A DNA stretch of 64,000 bases from Cornus controversa (taxonomy: Eukaryota > Streptophyta > Magnoliopsida > Cornales > Cornaceae). Location: positions 63,141,033 through 63,205,032 of the forward strand of contig CM048845.1 of NCBI GenBank assembly GCA_026545225.1. The letters are read 5' to 3'. Positions 33,426 to 44,109 of the stretch are shown here, piece by piece. Positions within the stretch are counted from its first letter, which is position 1. The number at the start of each line of letters is the position of its first letter. A program made the translations under genes and the position numbers. The notes under the pieces are model-generated. The model was given only the letters and a program-made list of their open reading frames with translations, had not been told where the DNA came from and did not search any database.

Positions 33426-33960
33426 TTCTCTGAAATTTTTGAAAAAATCATAACAACCCAAAGCAAAGGAAAGAATTTAAAAATTCTCATTTTGAAGCAC
33501 ACTTTTTAAAACTAGTTCTATAACAAGAGAAAATTATTTCATTATGAAATTTTAAACCCATAACTATTCTGAGTTCAAAAGATTAGATAAAAAGTTTGAG
33601 AATTTTCTGAAATTTTTCGGTAATTTTAAAATATTTTCAAAATAAAAGAAAATAAAAATCTAGTTTTGAGGCACACTTTTGATACTACTTAAATCATAAG
33701 GAAACTCCATTTTGACTTCATATTTAAAACCCAAGTGCATTCGGTCCCTAAAAGATCACCAAAATTTTCTAGAATTTTTTTGAAATTTTAAAAATATTTT
33801 TCAAATAAAAGAAGATGAAAACCCAATTTTGAGGCATACTTTTAAAATCAATTTAACCATGAGGGAAGCTCATTACTACTTGAAATTTAAAACTCAAGTG
33901 CATTATGTCCTTAAAAGGTTACCCAAATTTTTTTAAAATTTTTCAGAATTTAAAAAAAAA
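33426..33960 (+). repeat. Three to four diverged ~170-bp subrepeats in the gypsy-3 LTR
   Basis: Units start near 33426, 33603, 33772 and 33938 with TCTGAAATTTTT-like words and share TTTTGAGGCACACTTTT and the AACCCAAGTGCATT block. Such arrays are common in the U3 of long LTRs. Confidence 0.7.
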
Positions 33961-34692
33961 TTAAAAATTATTTTTCCTATGTTTCTAAATTAAAATAAAT
34001 TTGAAAAATAAATAAAAAAATATTAAAATATTCCGGACTGGGTCCAAAGTGGGCCCAGTAGGTGGGGCTGTGAGTGAGACCCAACGGACCTTTTTCGATC
34101 CCCGAAAGGCAGCGCACGCTCCCCCACGCACCTGCAGGGCACGTGGCCCCTTTTTTCTTTTTCTTTTTTTCTTCTTCTTCTTCCTTCCTTCTTTTCCTGC
34201 AACAGAACGTATTAACAATGGTGCGGAACTTTTCGACCATTTTTCGGTCACTTCCGAGCACCAAATCATGCGTATGAATATACCATTGAATTCATCTCGA
34301 TCTAAGCTATGCATTGCTATCAAATTTACACCCTCTCGCAGCCTAAATAAAAGACGCTCAATTTCAAGTTTAAAAATCTAAAATTTCAAACTCAAATTCT
34401 CGTCATTCTATCCAACAGTTTGCAATCAAATTTTCAAGGATTGTTCTAGGAAGCAAGATCTACCTATTAATCGGAACAAAAATCCTCAAAAATGATGAAT
34501 ATAGTAAACCTAATTTCATATTCGTACATATATATATACACCCACCTATACAGTCATATATACATGTATATAGATAAGCAAAAATACCCTAAAGCAATAC
34601 CAAAACCCCAGAATCTTCATGTTTAATTCATAGAATTATTCTTAGCATGCAAAATCATTTAATTTCATAATTAAATGCATAAAAAAATATTT

Positions 34693-34810
34693 CAGCAACA
34701 TGTATATACAAATTATATATATATATATTACATATATTCCTGCAACATGTATATACAAATAATATATATATTATATATATAATCTAGCAACAAGTATATA
34801 CAAATAGTAT
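34693..34810 (+). repeat. Three copies of a GCAACATGTATATACAAAT unit
   Basis: The word occurs at about 34694, 34742 and 34786 (the last as GCAACAAGTATATACAAAT), separated by AT runs. Confidence 0.8.
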
Positions 34811-35344
34811 ATGTGTCTATAGATTCAAAGGAGAAGGGAAGAGTTCGAACTTGCTTTTTTGTCGACCAAAACTCGTCCCTACGAATCGCTCATTCTCTCC
34901 CTTATCTCTTGCGTCTACACTCTATTGGTCTCTGTTCATGAAAACGAACGACAGAAACCCTACCCTCTTTTCTTTTCTTTTTTTTTTCTTCTAGAAAACC
35001 AAATAAACTCCAAAATAATAAAAATAAAAATATAATAAAAATAAACCCTAGCCCATCAAAACATAAGTATACACCTAGTCTAACCATTCCACCCCAACTT
35101 AACCCAGATTCCTCCCTAGCCCAATCCAAAATTAAAATAAAGAAAAAATACAAAGACCCAGTCTAAATGAAATTAAATAAAATAAAGTAAAATGAACTAC
35201 ACCACAGTATTTAAAGCACAAAAATAATTTAATCCAACCAATAAAGCAATTCAATTTTACTAATAAAAGAAAATTAAAGCATTTAAATTAAAATTAAAGT
35301 CTTCCAAAATTATGGGGTATTACATTCTTTCCCCCTAAAAAGAG

Positions 35345-35506
35345 GAATTCCTTCCTCGGAATTCACCCCATACCTGAAAGAAAAAGCTCTAGATACTTTG
35401 CTTTTATTTCATCCTCCCTTTCCCAAGTGGGGTTCGCCTCATCGTGGTGGCTCCACTGAACTCGATCTAACGGAATAGTCTTAGAACGAAGAACCTGGTC
35501 CTTATA
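35345..35506 (-). pseudogene. gypsy-3 chromodomain remnant
   Basis: Minus-strand reading YKDQVLRSKTIPLDRVQW, then EANPTWEREDEIKAKYLELF, is the C-terminal chromodomain of a Tekay/Del-type integrase, followed by the purine tract and LTR of gypsy-3. Upstream coding is cut off at about 35507 by TRIM sequence, so only the last ~50 codons remain. Confidence 0.8.
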
Positions 35507-35928
35507 TTGGCAGGCTACAGGGTGTTCAATCCCACATCGCCTGGGTGTGGAGAAGGGAATGTGCTTATATATAATGTGTTCTCTCCAAATGTTATGAGGC
35601 CTTTTGGGGTAATACCCAAGAGCAAAGCCGTGCGGGTTTAGGCCCAAAGCGGACAATATCATACCATGTGCTAAAGCGGGCTGTTATAAATGGTATTAGA
35701 GTTAGATCCAGTCAAAAGTGTGCCGACAAGGACGTTGGGTCTCCTAGGGAGGGTGGATTGTAGTGACCCTTGTGGGCAGGTGTGATGTGGGCGGGTGCGA
35801 GAGACACTGGACGAGTTACCACACTACTAGCCTACAGGGTGCTCAACATCGCCTAAGTGTGGAGAAGGAAATGTGCTTATATGTAATGTGTTCTCTCCAA
35901 ATGGTATGAGGCCTTTTGGGGTAAGACC
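35507..35928 (+). mobile_element. TRIM element, left part (interrupted; rest at 47727-47797)
   Basis: A 5'-truncated LTR (35507-35688, homologous to the last ~160 bp of the LTR at 53088) is followed by an internal part of about 70 bp: PBS-like TGGTATTAGAGTTAGATCC (35691-35709; compare the initiator-Met primer site TGGTATCAGAGC), GTGTGCCGACAAGGACG, and a purine tract AGGGAGGGTGGAT. A second LTR starts TGTAGTGACCC at 35759. That LTR is split at 35928 by the Athila-like element and resumes at 47727. Confidence 0.85.
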
Positions 35929-37294
35929 TGATGTGGCCAAATATGTCTTTGTTTTTGTAGCTTACTATTGCCTATCAAAATATAATTTAAACCACTCGCA
36001 AGAGAACGAATCTTTGTAGATACGGTTCTTTTATAGAGGGTATCGATCCCACAAGGAGTTTGGTTGAATTGCACTACTAAGAGAGAATTTCCAATTTAAT
36101 CCTAAAAACAGAATTTTGGTTTGACTTTAACACTACTTTGTAAAATATAAGAGCATTGAATTTCTAAAACAATTTGTAAAGTTGAGGAAGAGAGAACTAG
36201 GGGTGGTTTCCACCTCTAGCCACTTGACATGTCCATTTATGTAGCTAAGGGAATCTTCTACCAGTATATGCAACAGAATGTCATTAGGCTTGTGACCTAT
36301 AATGACATATCAAAAGATAAATGTGATTTCTAACTAAACATAACCCATCTTTAACAAGCATAGTCTTTCGACCTATCTACTTATCATACCTTCTAAATGT
36401 ACCTATGTGTGTCCAAACTACCCTATCTTGGCATGGGCTATATAAGCAAGAAATCACATTCCATTAAACACCATTACAAAGCTATCATTTACACTTTTTT
36501 GTGAAAGTGTAAATGTTGAGCATTTAAATTGAAGCATTTCTACTCTAAGACAAGAGGAAAAAATAAAATCCAATGAATATATTAAAGAAGTTCACAAGTA
36601 TTATACAAAACACTAGGCTAAGTAATCAACATATACATGTAGATCCCAAAATAGCTACAAATGCACAAGTTACATGGCTAGGGGTTTCAACCACACCCTA
36701 GATGGAAAGTTAGTTGATCATTGGAGAGTTGCAATCCTCCATGGCCAAAGGTATGAAGCTCCAAGGGTCTGGTTTAGCTTTTCTTCTCTCCTCCCGAAAG
36801 TTGTTTTTTTCTCTTTCCCAAAATCATGCATATATGAGACCATCCACTTGTATCCTTGGGTCCCACCTTGCATATATATATATGTCCATATAGTTCACTT
36901 AATATATATATATATTCCCCACACATGGCTCTTTGAAGTCAAAAAATCTTCAAAAAGGACGTGCAAAGGTCATTCTTAGAAGCAAGTGGCAAGACAAGTG
37001 GGCAAGTGAACAACCTGTAGTCTGCAGAATTTCGATTGTGCAAAATTGAGGTTTCGCACAATCGAGATTTCAATTGTGCGAAATCATCATTTCGATTGTG
37101 CGAAATGCCTTGATGAATTCTTCTTGATTTTCTCACTTTCTCAGCACTTGATCGACAACATCGCCCTTCTTTGGGACAAAACCTAATATAAAACATAAAC
37201 ACAAAAATAGCATAAAAATACCAAAGTAAACATAAATACGAAATCAACATATGCAATTAAGAAGGCATAAATGTGTAACATTTAACGCTTATCA
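35929..37294 (-). repeat. 3' LTR of gypsy-4 (1366 bp)
   Basis: Collinear with 46327-47721 throughout, with scattered substitutions and small indels. It carries the TTTCGATTGTGCGAAA-type hairpin words at 37024-37110, one unit fewer than the other LTR. Confidence 0.95.
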
Positions 37295-37310
37295 CACCCC
37301 CAAACTTACA
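37295..37310 (-). promoter_or_regulatory. Polypurine tract of gypsy-4
   Basis: The minus-strand reading TGTAAGTTTGGGGGTG abuts the 3' LTR and would prime plus-strand synthesis. A near copy lies at 38399-38414. Confidence 0.8.
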
Positions 37311-39260
37311 TATTGCTAGTCCCTTAGCAATGCAAAATAGAATGATCTAACTTATGCAAAAATGGATCATTTATCAGTCATTAACTGGATAAGGGATGAT
37401 TTCCCATTCATTTCGTGACAGACAAATGCAACAAGTATTATGGAGCTATATGGATATTTAACTAAAATGAACCTTTGCACACTAGAGTTAGATGATAGTC
37501 CCCACACAATGGTCAGTTAGAACAAAAATATCGACGCCAACCCTAAAATCCTCTTTGAAAAGTGAACATCCATTCTAATGTGTGGCTTATCATCATTTTT
37601 GGAGAATACAAGAACACATCTATTTTTAGAAGAAAAACTCATAGAAAGCGTAACACTATGGTTCCTTACCGTGAAGCATGCATGAATGCTTGTGCGTAGA
37701 TGACTGTGAAATGCTTAAACTCTTTTTGTTTTCTTGAAAGCCCATGTAGCGGTGTTGGGACAATGATTCCCAAACCAGACGGTTTTAGGGCATTAGGCGA
37801 AAAGGCACCCTTAAGACTTAATAGCCGAGCTTCCAAGGCGATGAGCTTAAACAAGCCACCCGCTTCATTAAGGCTCAACCTTACACACTTATACGCGAAT
37901 ACTCTATTCTTTATGAGGCACAGAGATCCAGTTTATTGAGTGAGAAGGCTTATTGCACAAATTTTTCTCTCTTTTTTTTAAAAAAAAAATAAAAATTGAA
38001 ACAATCGGAAGACTCATTCTTTAAGTTGTTCAAATAAAAACAGAAATTTAAGATTCTCCATTAGACCTATACCCTACATCTTAAAATGCATGTGTGCTAG
38101 TTTGTGCTGTTAAGGATAAATTTAGGGTAAGAGCTGCACCATATTCACAATTGAACAAAAATGTAAACCATTCTGACCTAATACATAACATGCAAAAGTG
38201 CGGGTATTTACAATGTCCAAAGCTCCTAATTACCCGCTGCATTTGCCTCGAACATTTAATGGGATGGTCTTCCCTTAAACAGTATGACATCATGGCTAAT
38301 ATGCACAAAAATTCATTACACTACACAAAAATGCATTACAATGTCAATAAGTACCAAAGAATTGAACAGTTGCAAGCATATGCTCGTGGTATATCACACA
38401 CCCCCAAACTTACATCAAACATTGGCCTCAATGATTTGAAAAGAAGAGAAAGGAACAAAATTACCAGGAATGTGGTTGCGGATAGAAACAGTAGTCAATT
38501 ACGATCAATGGACCACGGGAGTATCAAAACCTGCATGGGTCATCAACAGTATACCACAAGCATTATGGGGAATAAAAATTAAATAAAAGTGCAAAGAGAA
38601 AGCAATTATGCAACCACAATGATTTCTTTGCATGTGTAGGATGATTTTTTTTTGTTTGGCATCGTTACGCTTCATTCTAAACTCTGAACTGGTGGCTCCC
38701 AATTTGCTAAGAGGTATAGACGATAAGATATTAATTATCCAGGCATACTAATGTATAGCATGTAAAAGGACTGCCTTTCTTTATTAAAGTCATACTGTGT
38801 TGAAGCAATCTCAACAGTATTGGGAATTGAAACCAGGCTTTAATAAACGTAAATCATCAACTGTATCGTGCATATGCCAAGTATTAAATTGGTACTACAT
38901 ACATAGTCAGAGCATTGGAGATAGCGATAACGATGCCAAATGTAAAAGAAAGACAATGAATAAAAAGTAGAATGAAAATAAAAAGATATTCCATAGATAT
39001 GCAAATTAAAACATGTTCAGTACAAAGTGAAATGATGGAATACATAAAAGATTCGAAGACATGGCCTACATGACCTACTGAAAAGAAATACAAAACTAAA
39101 ACTGAAAATCAAATAGAAAATTGCTAAACTAATCCAGGGTGGGTGGTGATGGAGAGGGCTTGGTGGGTGGTGCAGAAGTCGAAGCGGCTGCCGGGCCGTG
39201 CAACAGAGTCTGGAGGTCCTATCAGAACGACCTGAACTCATCAACCAATGTTCTCTGACC
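37311..39260 (-). other. Non-coding 3' region of gypsy-4
   Basis: Between the third ORF and the polypurine tract no conserved frame is seen. At 38391-38416 the words TATCACACACCCCCAAACTT and TTACATC repeat the LTR/PPT junction, followed by CATTGGCCTCAATG, a palindrome. Confidence 0.6.
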
Positions 39261-39944
39261 CTAAGTCAGAGATGTAATATCCCCTAGCATGGCTGCCATC
39301 TGGCTTTGAGTCAGACGGACGTGCTTGTCAAAACCCTGCTGCAACCTCTCTACATCTACCGCCAAGCAGGAGTATCCGGTGGCCAATATATCAAACTGCT
39401 CATGGCTCAGACTGGTCAAATCCTCCTCCTCCTCATCCGAGGGCTCACCCTCTATAGGCTCATCCTCCTCTGCCAATGCAAGGGGATCATCCATGTCCAT
39501 GTCCTCACGCTCCTGCCCTTGGCGCTGTTGGCGCTCCAGATGCCTATGGACCCGGACCCACTGAGTGTGCTAAAAATGGGGCGACGGTCCGATCTGGATA
39601 TCCGTAGAACTGATAGGGACATTGGCCTCCCGCAGAAAGGCCGTGACCAAGTAGGGGAACGGTAGCTGCCAAGTAGATGCTCGCTTGTTCGTCTTCCGGA
39701 CGAGAGCATCCCACACTTTATACATCTGCCCCCATATGAGAGATGGGACAAAAAACCATATACCAGTGTGAGCTGCGTATAAGCAGCGAAGAAGATCACC
39801 CAGTCTCTTCGCCACATGTCCTAGAGGGTAGGCATTTTTGATAAGAATGGTATCCAAGAACCGTAAGTCAGTCGGGCACATCGATTTGCTTGTGCAATTT
39901 TGATTGGGGGTGGTAAACTCCCCATTGCACATATCTATGACCAT
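39261..39944 (-). pseudogene. Third ORF (env-like position) of gypsy-4
   Basis: A minus-strand frame with only one internal stop (at 39570) encodes about 228 residues: TDLRFLDTILIKNAYPLGHV, GIWFFVPSLIWGQMYKVWDA, WQLPFPYLVTAFLREANVPI. After the stop comes an acidic region (PLALAEEDEPIEGEPSDEEE) and a helical tail with FDKHVRLTQSQMAAML. The first part resembles the plant-transposon-protein domain often encoded downstream of pol in Athila-group elements. No signal peptide or clear membrane segment supports an envelope role. Confidence 0.65.
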
Positions 39945-40059
39945 GGAGAAAATGGTGGTGTCGGCCGGTAGGGATGGAAGTGTTGGTCGCGTGAATAAGA
40001 GTGAAATAAATGTGAAGGGTCATGTTTAAAATTTATAGGCTTGTGCATGTGCTGTCCGC

Positions 40060-40310
40060 ATGCCCTTTTCGATTGTGCAAAATATGGATTTCACATAATC
40101 GAGATCTCAATTGTGCGAAATATTCATTTCGCACAATCAAAATTTCGATTGATCGAAGTGCTATCGAAGGAACTCACCTCTCGGGACTTTGCACTCTGCA
40201 GAGTTTATCAAATTTTCCTCCAAATCTCGATTGTGCGAAATGTGCATTTCGCACAATCGAGATTTTGATTGTGCAAAATGGACATTTCGCATAATCGAAA
40301 TGATGATTGC
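40060..40310. repeat. Hairpin-rich array of TTTCGATTGTGCGAAA-type words
   Basis: Between integrase and the third ORF at least eight copies of GATTGTGCGAAAT or its reverse complement ATTTCGCACAATC occur in alternating orientation, forming inverted pairs. The same words occur in both LTRs (37024-37110 and 47413-47534). Confidence 0.9.
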
Positions 40311-40525
40311 AGAATTTTTGATTTCACCTTATTTGCTACCTATCTGACTCTAGTTTACAACACTTAGATACAAATTTGATTTAGATTAGAGGGACGTCAT
40401 GGATGCATGATAGCTACCATGGTCACTCCAAATTGTACGTCTATGGCTTGACGCTTGAATCAGCTTTACGAGTCAACATAGATGGGATCCGTTAAATTGA
40501 CGACATCTACATACTCCATTCTAGC

Positions 40526-41932
40526 TTAGTCATCCACACATGGTTTTAACCGTTGTCCATTGACCTTGAAAAGTGTGCCTTCCTGAGGGTCTTTTAATTC
40601 CACTGCTCCATGAGGAGCAATAGAATGTACCAGAAATGGGCCATTCCAACGGGAGCGGAGCTTTCCAGGGAACAAACGGAGCCTTGAATTGTACAACCAT
40701 ACCTTCTGTCCCGGAGAAAATGTTTTGACTCGAATATTGCGATCATGAAAGGCCTTATATATTTCCTTGTAGATTTTAGCGTTTTCATACGCATCATGTC
40801 GCAATTCTTCCAATTCATTAACTTGAAGCCTTCGATTTGAGCTGGCTAATTTCATGTCAAAGTTGAACGCTTTAGTGGCCCACATAGCCTTGTGCTCTAA
40901 TTCCACCGGAAGATGGCAAGCTTTTCCATATACCAACCGGTAAGGTGACATTCCAATGGGAGTTTTATACGCAGTTCAGTAGGCCCATAGTACATCATTT
41001 AAGCGTAATGACCAATCTTTCTGGTCAGGCCGAACTATTTTTTCAAGAATATTCTTTATTTCCCTATTGGATACTTCCACTTGTCCACTGGTTTGAGGAT
41101 GATAAGGGGTGGCTACTTGATGTGTGACGGAGAATTTGGTGAGAAGGGTTAGGAGGAACCGATTACAGAATTGCTTACCTCCATCACTGGTGAGGGCTCG
41201 TGGTGTGCCAAATCGACTAAATATATTAGCTTGTATAAAGGTGACCATGACTGCGTGATCATTGGACTTGGTAGCCACAACCTCTATCCATTTAGATACG
41301 TAGTCCACCACCACAAGTATGTACTCATGACCAAAGGATGGTGGGAAGGGTCCCATGAAATCGATGTCCCATACATCAAATATCTCAACAATAAGAATAG
41401 GGTTGAGAGGCATCATGTCTTTGTGGGACATTGCACCGAGGCACTGGCATCGTTCACAAGAGCGGCAGAACGAGTATGTGTCCAAATGAAGTGTTGGCTA
41501 GAAAAACCCGTATTAAAGAATTTTTGCTGCGATTTTCTTTGCACTAAAATGTCCTCCACAAGCAAGTGTATGACAAAATTTTAAAATGCTTTGGAATTCA
41601 ATGTCGGGGACACATTTTTGAATTAACTGGTTGGGGCAATATTTGAAGAGTTGAGGATCGTCCCAATAATATGATCTAGATTGGGAGAAGAAACGATCCT
41701 TCTCTTGCTTAGTCCAAGAGGACAGAATTTTGCCGGTTGCCAAAAAATTGACAATGTCCGCATACCAAGGAGTGCTCTCTTGAGAGACTACAAAAAGTTG
41801 CTCATCCGGAAAGGATTCGCAAACTGGGAGTGGATCATTTAGAGTCTCAATGACAATCCTAGAGAGGTGATCTGCCACCACATTTTCTGTTCCCTTTTTA
41901 TCTCTAATCTCAAAATTAAACTCTTGTAACAA
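40526..41932 (-). pseudogene. gypsy-4 integrase
   Basis: Minus strand: 41932-41513 has the RNase H end ([20 protein letters not shown]) and the N-terminal zinc finger ([16 protein letters not shown], then CRSCERCQ at 41460). The DDE core at 41485-40976 has [53 protein letters not shown], so the D, D, E residues are present. The C-terminus 40951-40526 has [40 protein letters not shown] and [11 protein letters not shown]. Stops and frame changes fall at about 41510 and 40960. Confidence 0.92.
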
Positions 41933-43290
41933 GAGTATCCATCGGATCAGTCAGGGTTTGGTGTCCTTCTTTGCCAAAAGATGCCGGAGTGCAGCATGAT
42001 CAGAATAGACAATGACCTTTGAACCTAAGAGATAAGCTCAAAATTTGTCTAGGGCATACACCACAGCAAGTAATTCCTTTTCTGTTGTGGTATAATTTAT
42101 TTGAGCTTCAGAAAGGATTTTGCTTGCATAATAGATTGAATGAGACAATTTATCCACACGTTGCCCTAAAACTGCACCCATTGCATAATCGGAGGCATCA
42201 CACATCACCTCAAATGGGAGAGCCCAATTGGGAGGAATGAGTATTGGAGCTTGCGTAAGCAACGCTTGCAGCTTCTCAAAAGCTTCAAGGCATGCTGCAT
42301 CAAAGGTAAAGCAAGACTCTTTTTTAAGAAGGCGACACAAGGGTCGAGAGATCTTGCTAAAATCTTTGATGAAACGATGGTAAAAGCTGCATGCCCAAGG
42401 AATGAATGAATTTCTCTCACCGTTGATGGTGGAGGAAGTTTGGAAATAAGTTCAACCTTGGCTTTGTCAACTTCTATTCCTCTCTTGGACACAATATGCC
42501 CTAGGATTATGCCTTCTTGAACCATGAAATGGCTCTTTTCCCAACTGAGGATGAGATTTGTCTCTTGACATCGTGTAGGAACACGGGACAGATTATGGAG
42601 GCAAGATTCGAATGAAGGTCCAAAGATAGAAAAATCATCCATGAATACTTTCAAAAAGTTTTCCACCATGTCAGAAAAGATAGACATCATACACCTTTAA
42701 AAATTTGTAGGTGCATTGCATAACCCAAAAGGCATGCATCTATAAGCGAATGTACCGAATGGACATGTGAAAGTGGTTTTCTCTTGGTCTCTCGGGTCTA
42801 TAGCCACTTGATTGTATCTGGAATATCCATCTAGAAAACAAAAGAAACTTTGGCATGCTAGCCTTTCTAGGATTTGATCAATGAATGGGAGTGGAAAATG
42901 ATCTTTCTTAGTTGGTAGGTTGAGTTTTCTATAGTCTATGCTCACTCTCCATCCTGTGGTGGTGCACTGAGGAATTAACTCACCTTTGTCATTTGGTTGC
43001 ACAGTGATGCCTGATTTCTTGGGTACCACTTGAGTAGGGCTAACCCACTTGCTTTCTGAGATGGGGTAAATGATTCCCGCATCTAGCAATTTCACAACCT
43101 CCTTTAGTACAACGTCTTTCATATTTGGATTTAATTGACGTTGTGCCTCTCGTGAGGTCTTTGTATCTTCTTTCAAGTGTATGCGGTATATACATATGTA
43201 AGGATCTATTCCCTTTAGATCAGTAACACTCCATCCTATGGCTTCCTTGTGCTCTTCTAGCACTTTGAGAAGTTCCCTCTCTTGTTCATT
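41930..43290 (-). pseudogene. gypsy-4 reverse transcriptase and RNase H
   Basis: From 43263 on the minus strand: EEHKEAIGWSVTDLKGIDP, WVSPTQVVPKKSGITV, WRVSIDYRKLN, PFIDQILERLACQSFFCFLD, CPFGTFAYRCMPFGLCNAP; a single in-frame stop (Gln to stop) precedes RCMMSIFSDMVENFLKVFMD DFSIFG, where the catalytic box FMDD is intact. Then ILGHIVSKRGIEVDKAKVEL and the connection domain; a frameshift near 42350 leads to RNase H (FEVMCDASDYAMGAVLGQR, YTTTEKELLAVVYALDKF). Catalytic residues survive but the frame does not. Confidence 0.92.
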
Positions 43291-43596
43291 AGTGAGATTA
43301 GAGGCAATGATGATTGGGAGGGTCTTATTGCAGCCTAAGAAAGCATACTTGAGAGTAGCTGGAAGAGGCTTAAGCTCAAGCTATGGTGGGGATACTAGAG
43401 AAGGAGTTTGGGAAGCATTTGACAAAGGTGGCAAAGGTTCTCTCAGTGCTCTCCATTTAGGGGAATTCATGATAGCCGTGGCATCAAGCAGTGAATTGAC
43501 TTCATTTATAGATTGCTCAATGTCATAGTCATCACAATTAAAGTGGCTTAAGCACACCTCGAGAGGATCTTTTGAAAGAATGGAGGGCAGTGCTTC

Positions 43597-44060
43597 TTAA
43601 ACTAGATCTTCCAACACATCAACGCAAAAACATTCACTTTCATCATTGGATGGGTGGTGAGAAGCATTGAAGATGTTTAATCGAACTTTCATATTCCCGA
43701 AAGAGATATCCATTACTCCAGTGTGGCAATTAACGTAAGCATTTGCCGTAGCTAGAAATGGATGACCTAGAATGATTGAAATATGCTGAGTAGGATTTTG
43801 GACAGATTCTGTATCGAGGACTATGAAATCCACTGGAAAATAGAACTTATCCACTTGAATGATCACATCTTCAACAATGCCACGTGGTTGCTTCACCGAT
43901 CGGTCGGCGAGTTGCAACACTATTGTGGTGGGCTTAAGTTCCCCTAAACCTAATTGCTTGTATACTGAAAAGGGAAGCAAGTTGACACTAGCCCCTAGAT
44001 CAAGAAGTGCCTTTTCGAATTCGTGGTTACCAATGGTGCACGAGATAGTTGGGGTACCCA
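43597..44060 (-). pseudogene. gypsy-4 aspartic protease
   Basis: The minus-strand reading has KALLDLGASVNLLPFSVY with the catalytic Asp, LGLGELKPTTIVLQLADRS, VDKFYFPVDFIVLD and IILGHPFLATANAYVN, nearly the same sequence as the protease of gypsy-2 (13546-15870), so the two elements belong to one lineage. Confidence 0.9.
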
Positions 44061-44109
44061 GATCTTTGAATTTAGGAGGGGCTTGGTGCTAAAAAATGGA
44101 ACTCACTTG

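Larger units (their letters stand above)
32220..35324 (-). repeat. Long LTR of a second chromovirus (gypsy-3), about 3.1 kb
   Basis: On the minus strand it begins TGTAATACCCC at 35324, straight after a purine-rich tract (TTTTTAGGGGGAAAG) and the chromodomain tail at 35345-35506. Its far end is probably TGTTTGCAGACACTCC at 32220, giving TG...CA ends. The length fits long-LTR Tekay/Del elements. The left boundary is uncertain, and the second LTR is not in the window. Confidence 0.55.

Noticed and set aside
33977..34381. Lys/Glu-rich or Phe-rich frames
   Set aside because: Produced by oligo(CTT)/(T) runs inside an LTR.
39261..39944. Envelope protein of an infectious retrovirus
   Set aside because: No signal peptide, furin-like site or transmembrane anchor seen; only its position after integrase is env-like.
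37024..40310. Regularly recurring palindromic repeats considered as a CRISPR-like array
   Set aside because: Spacing is irregular, there are no unique spacers, and the context is a plant retrotransposon.
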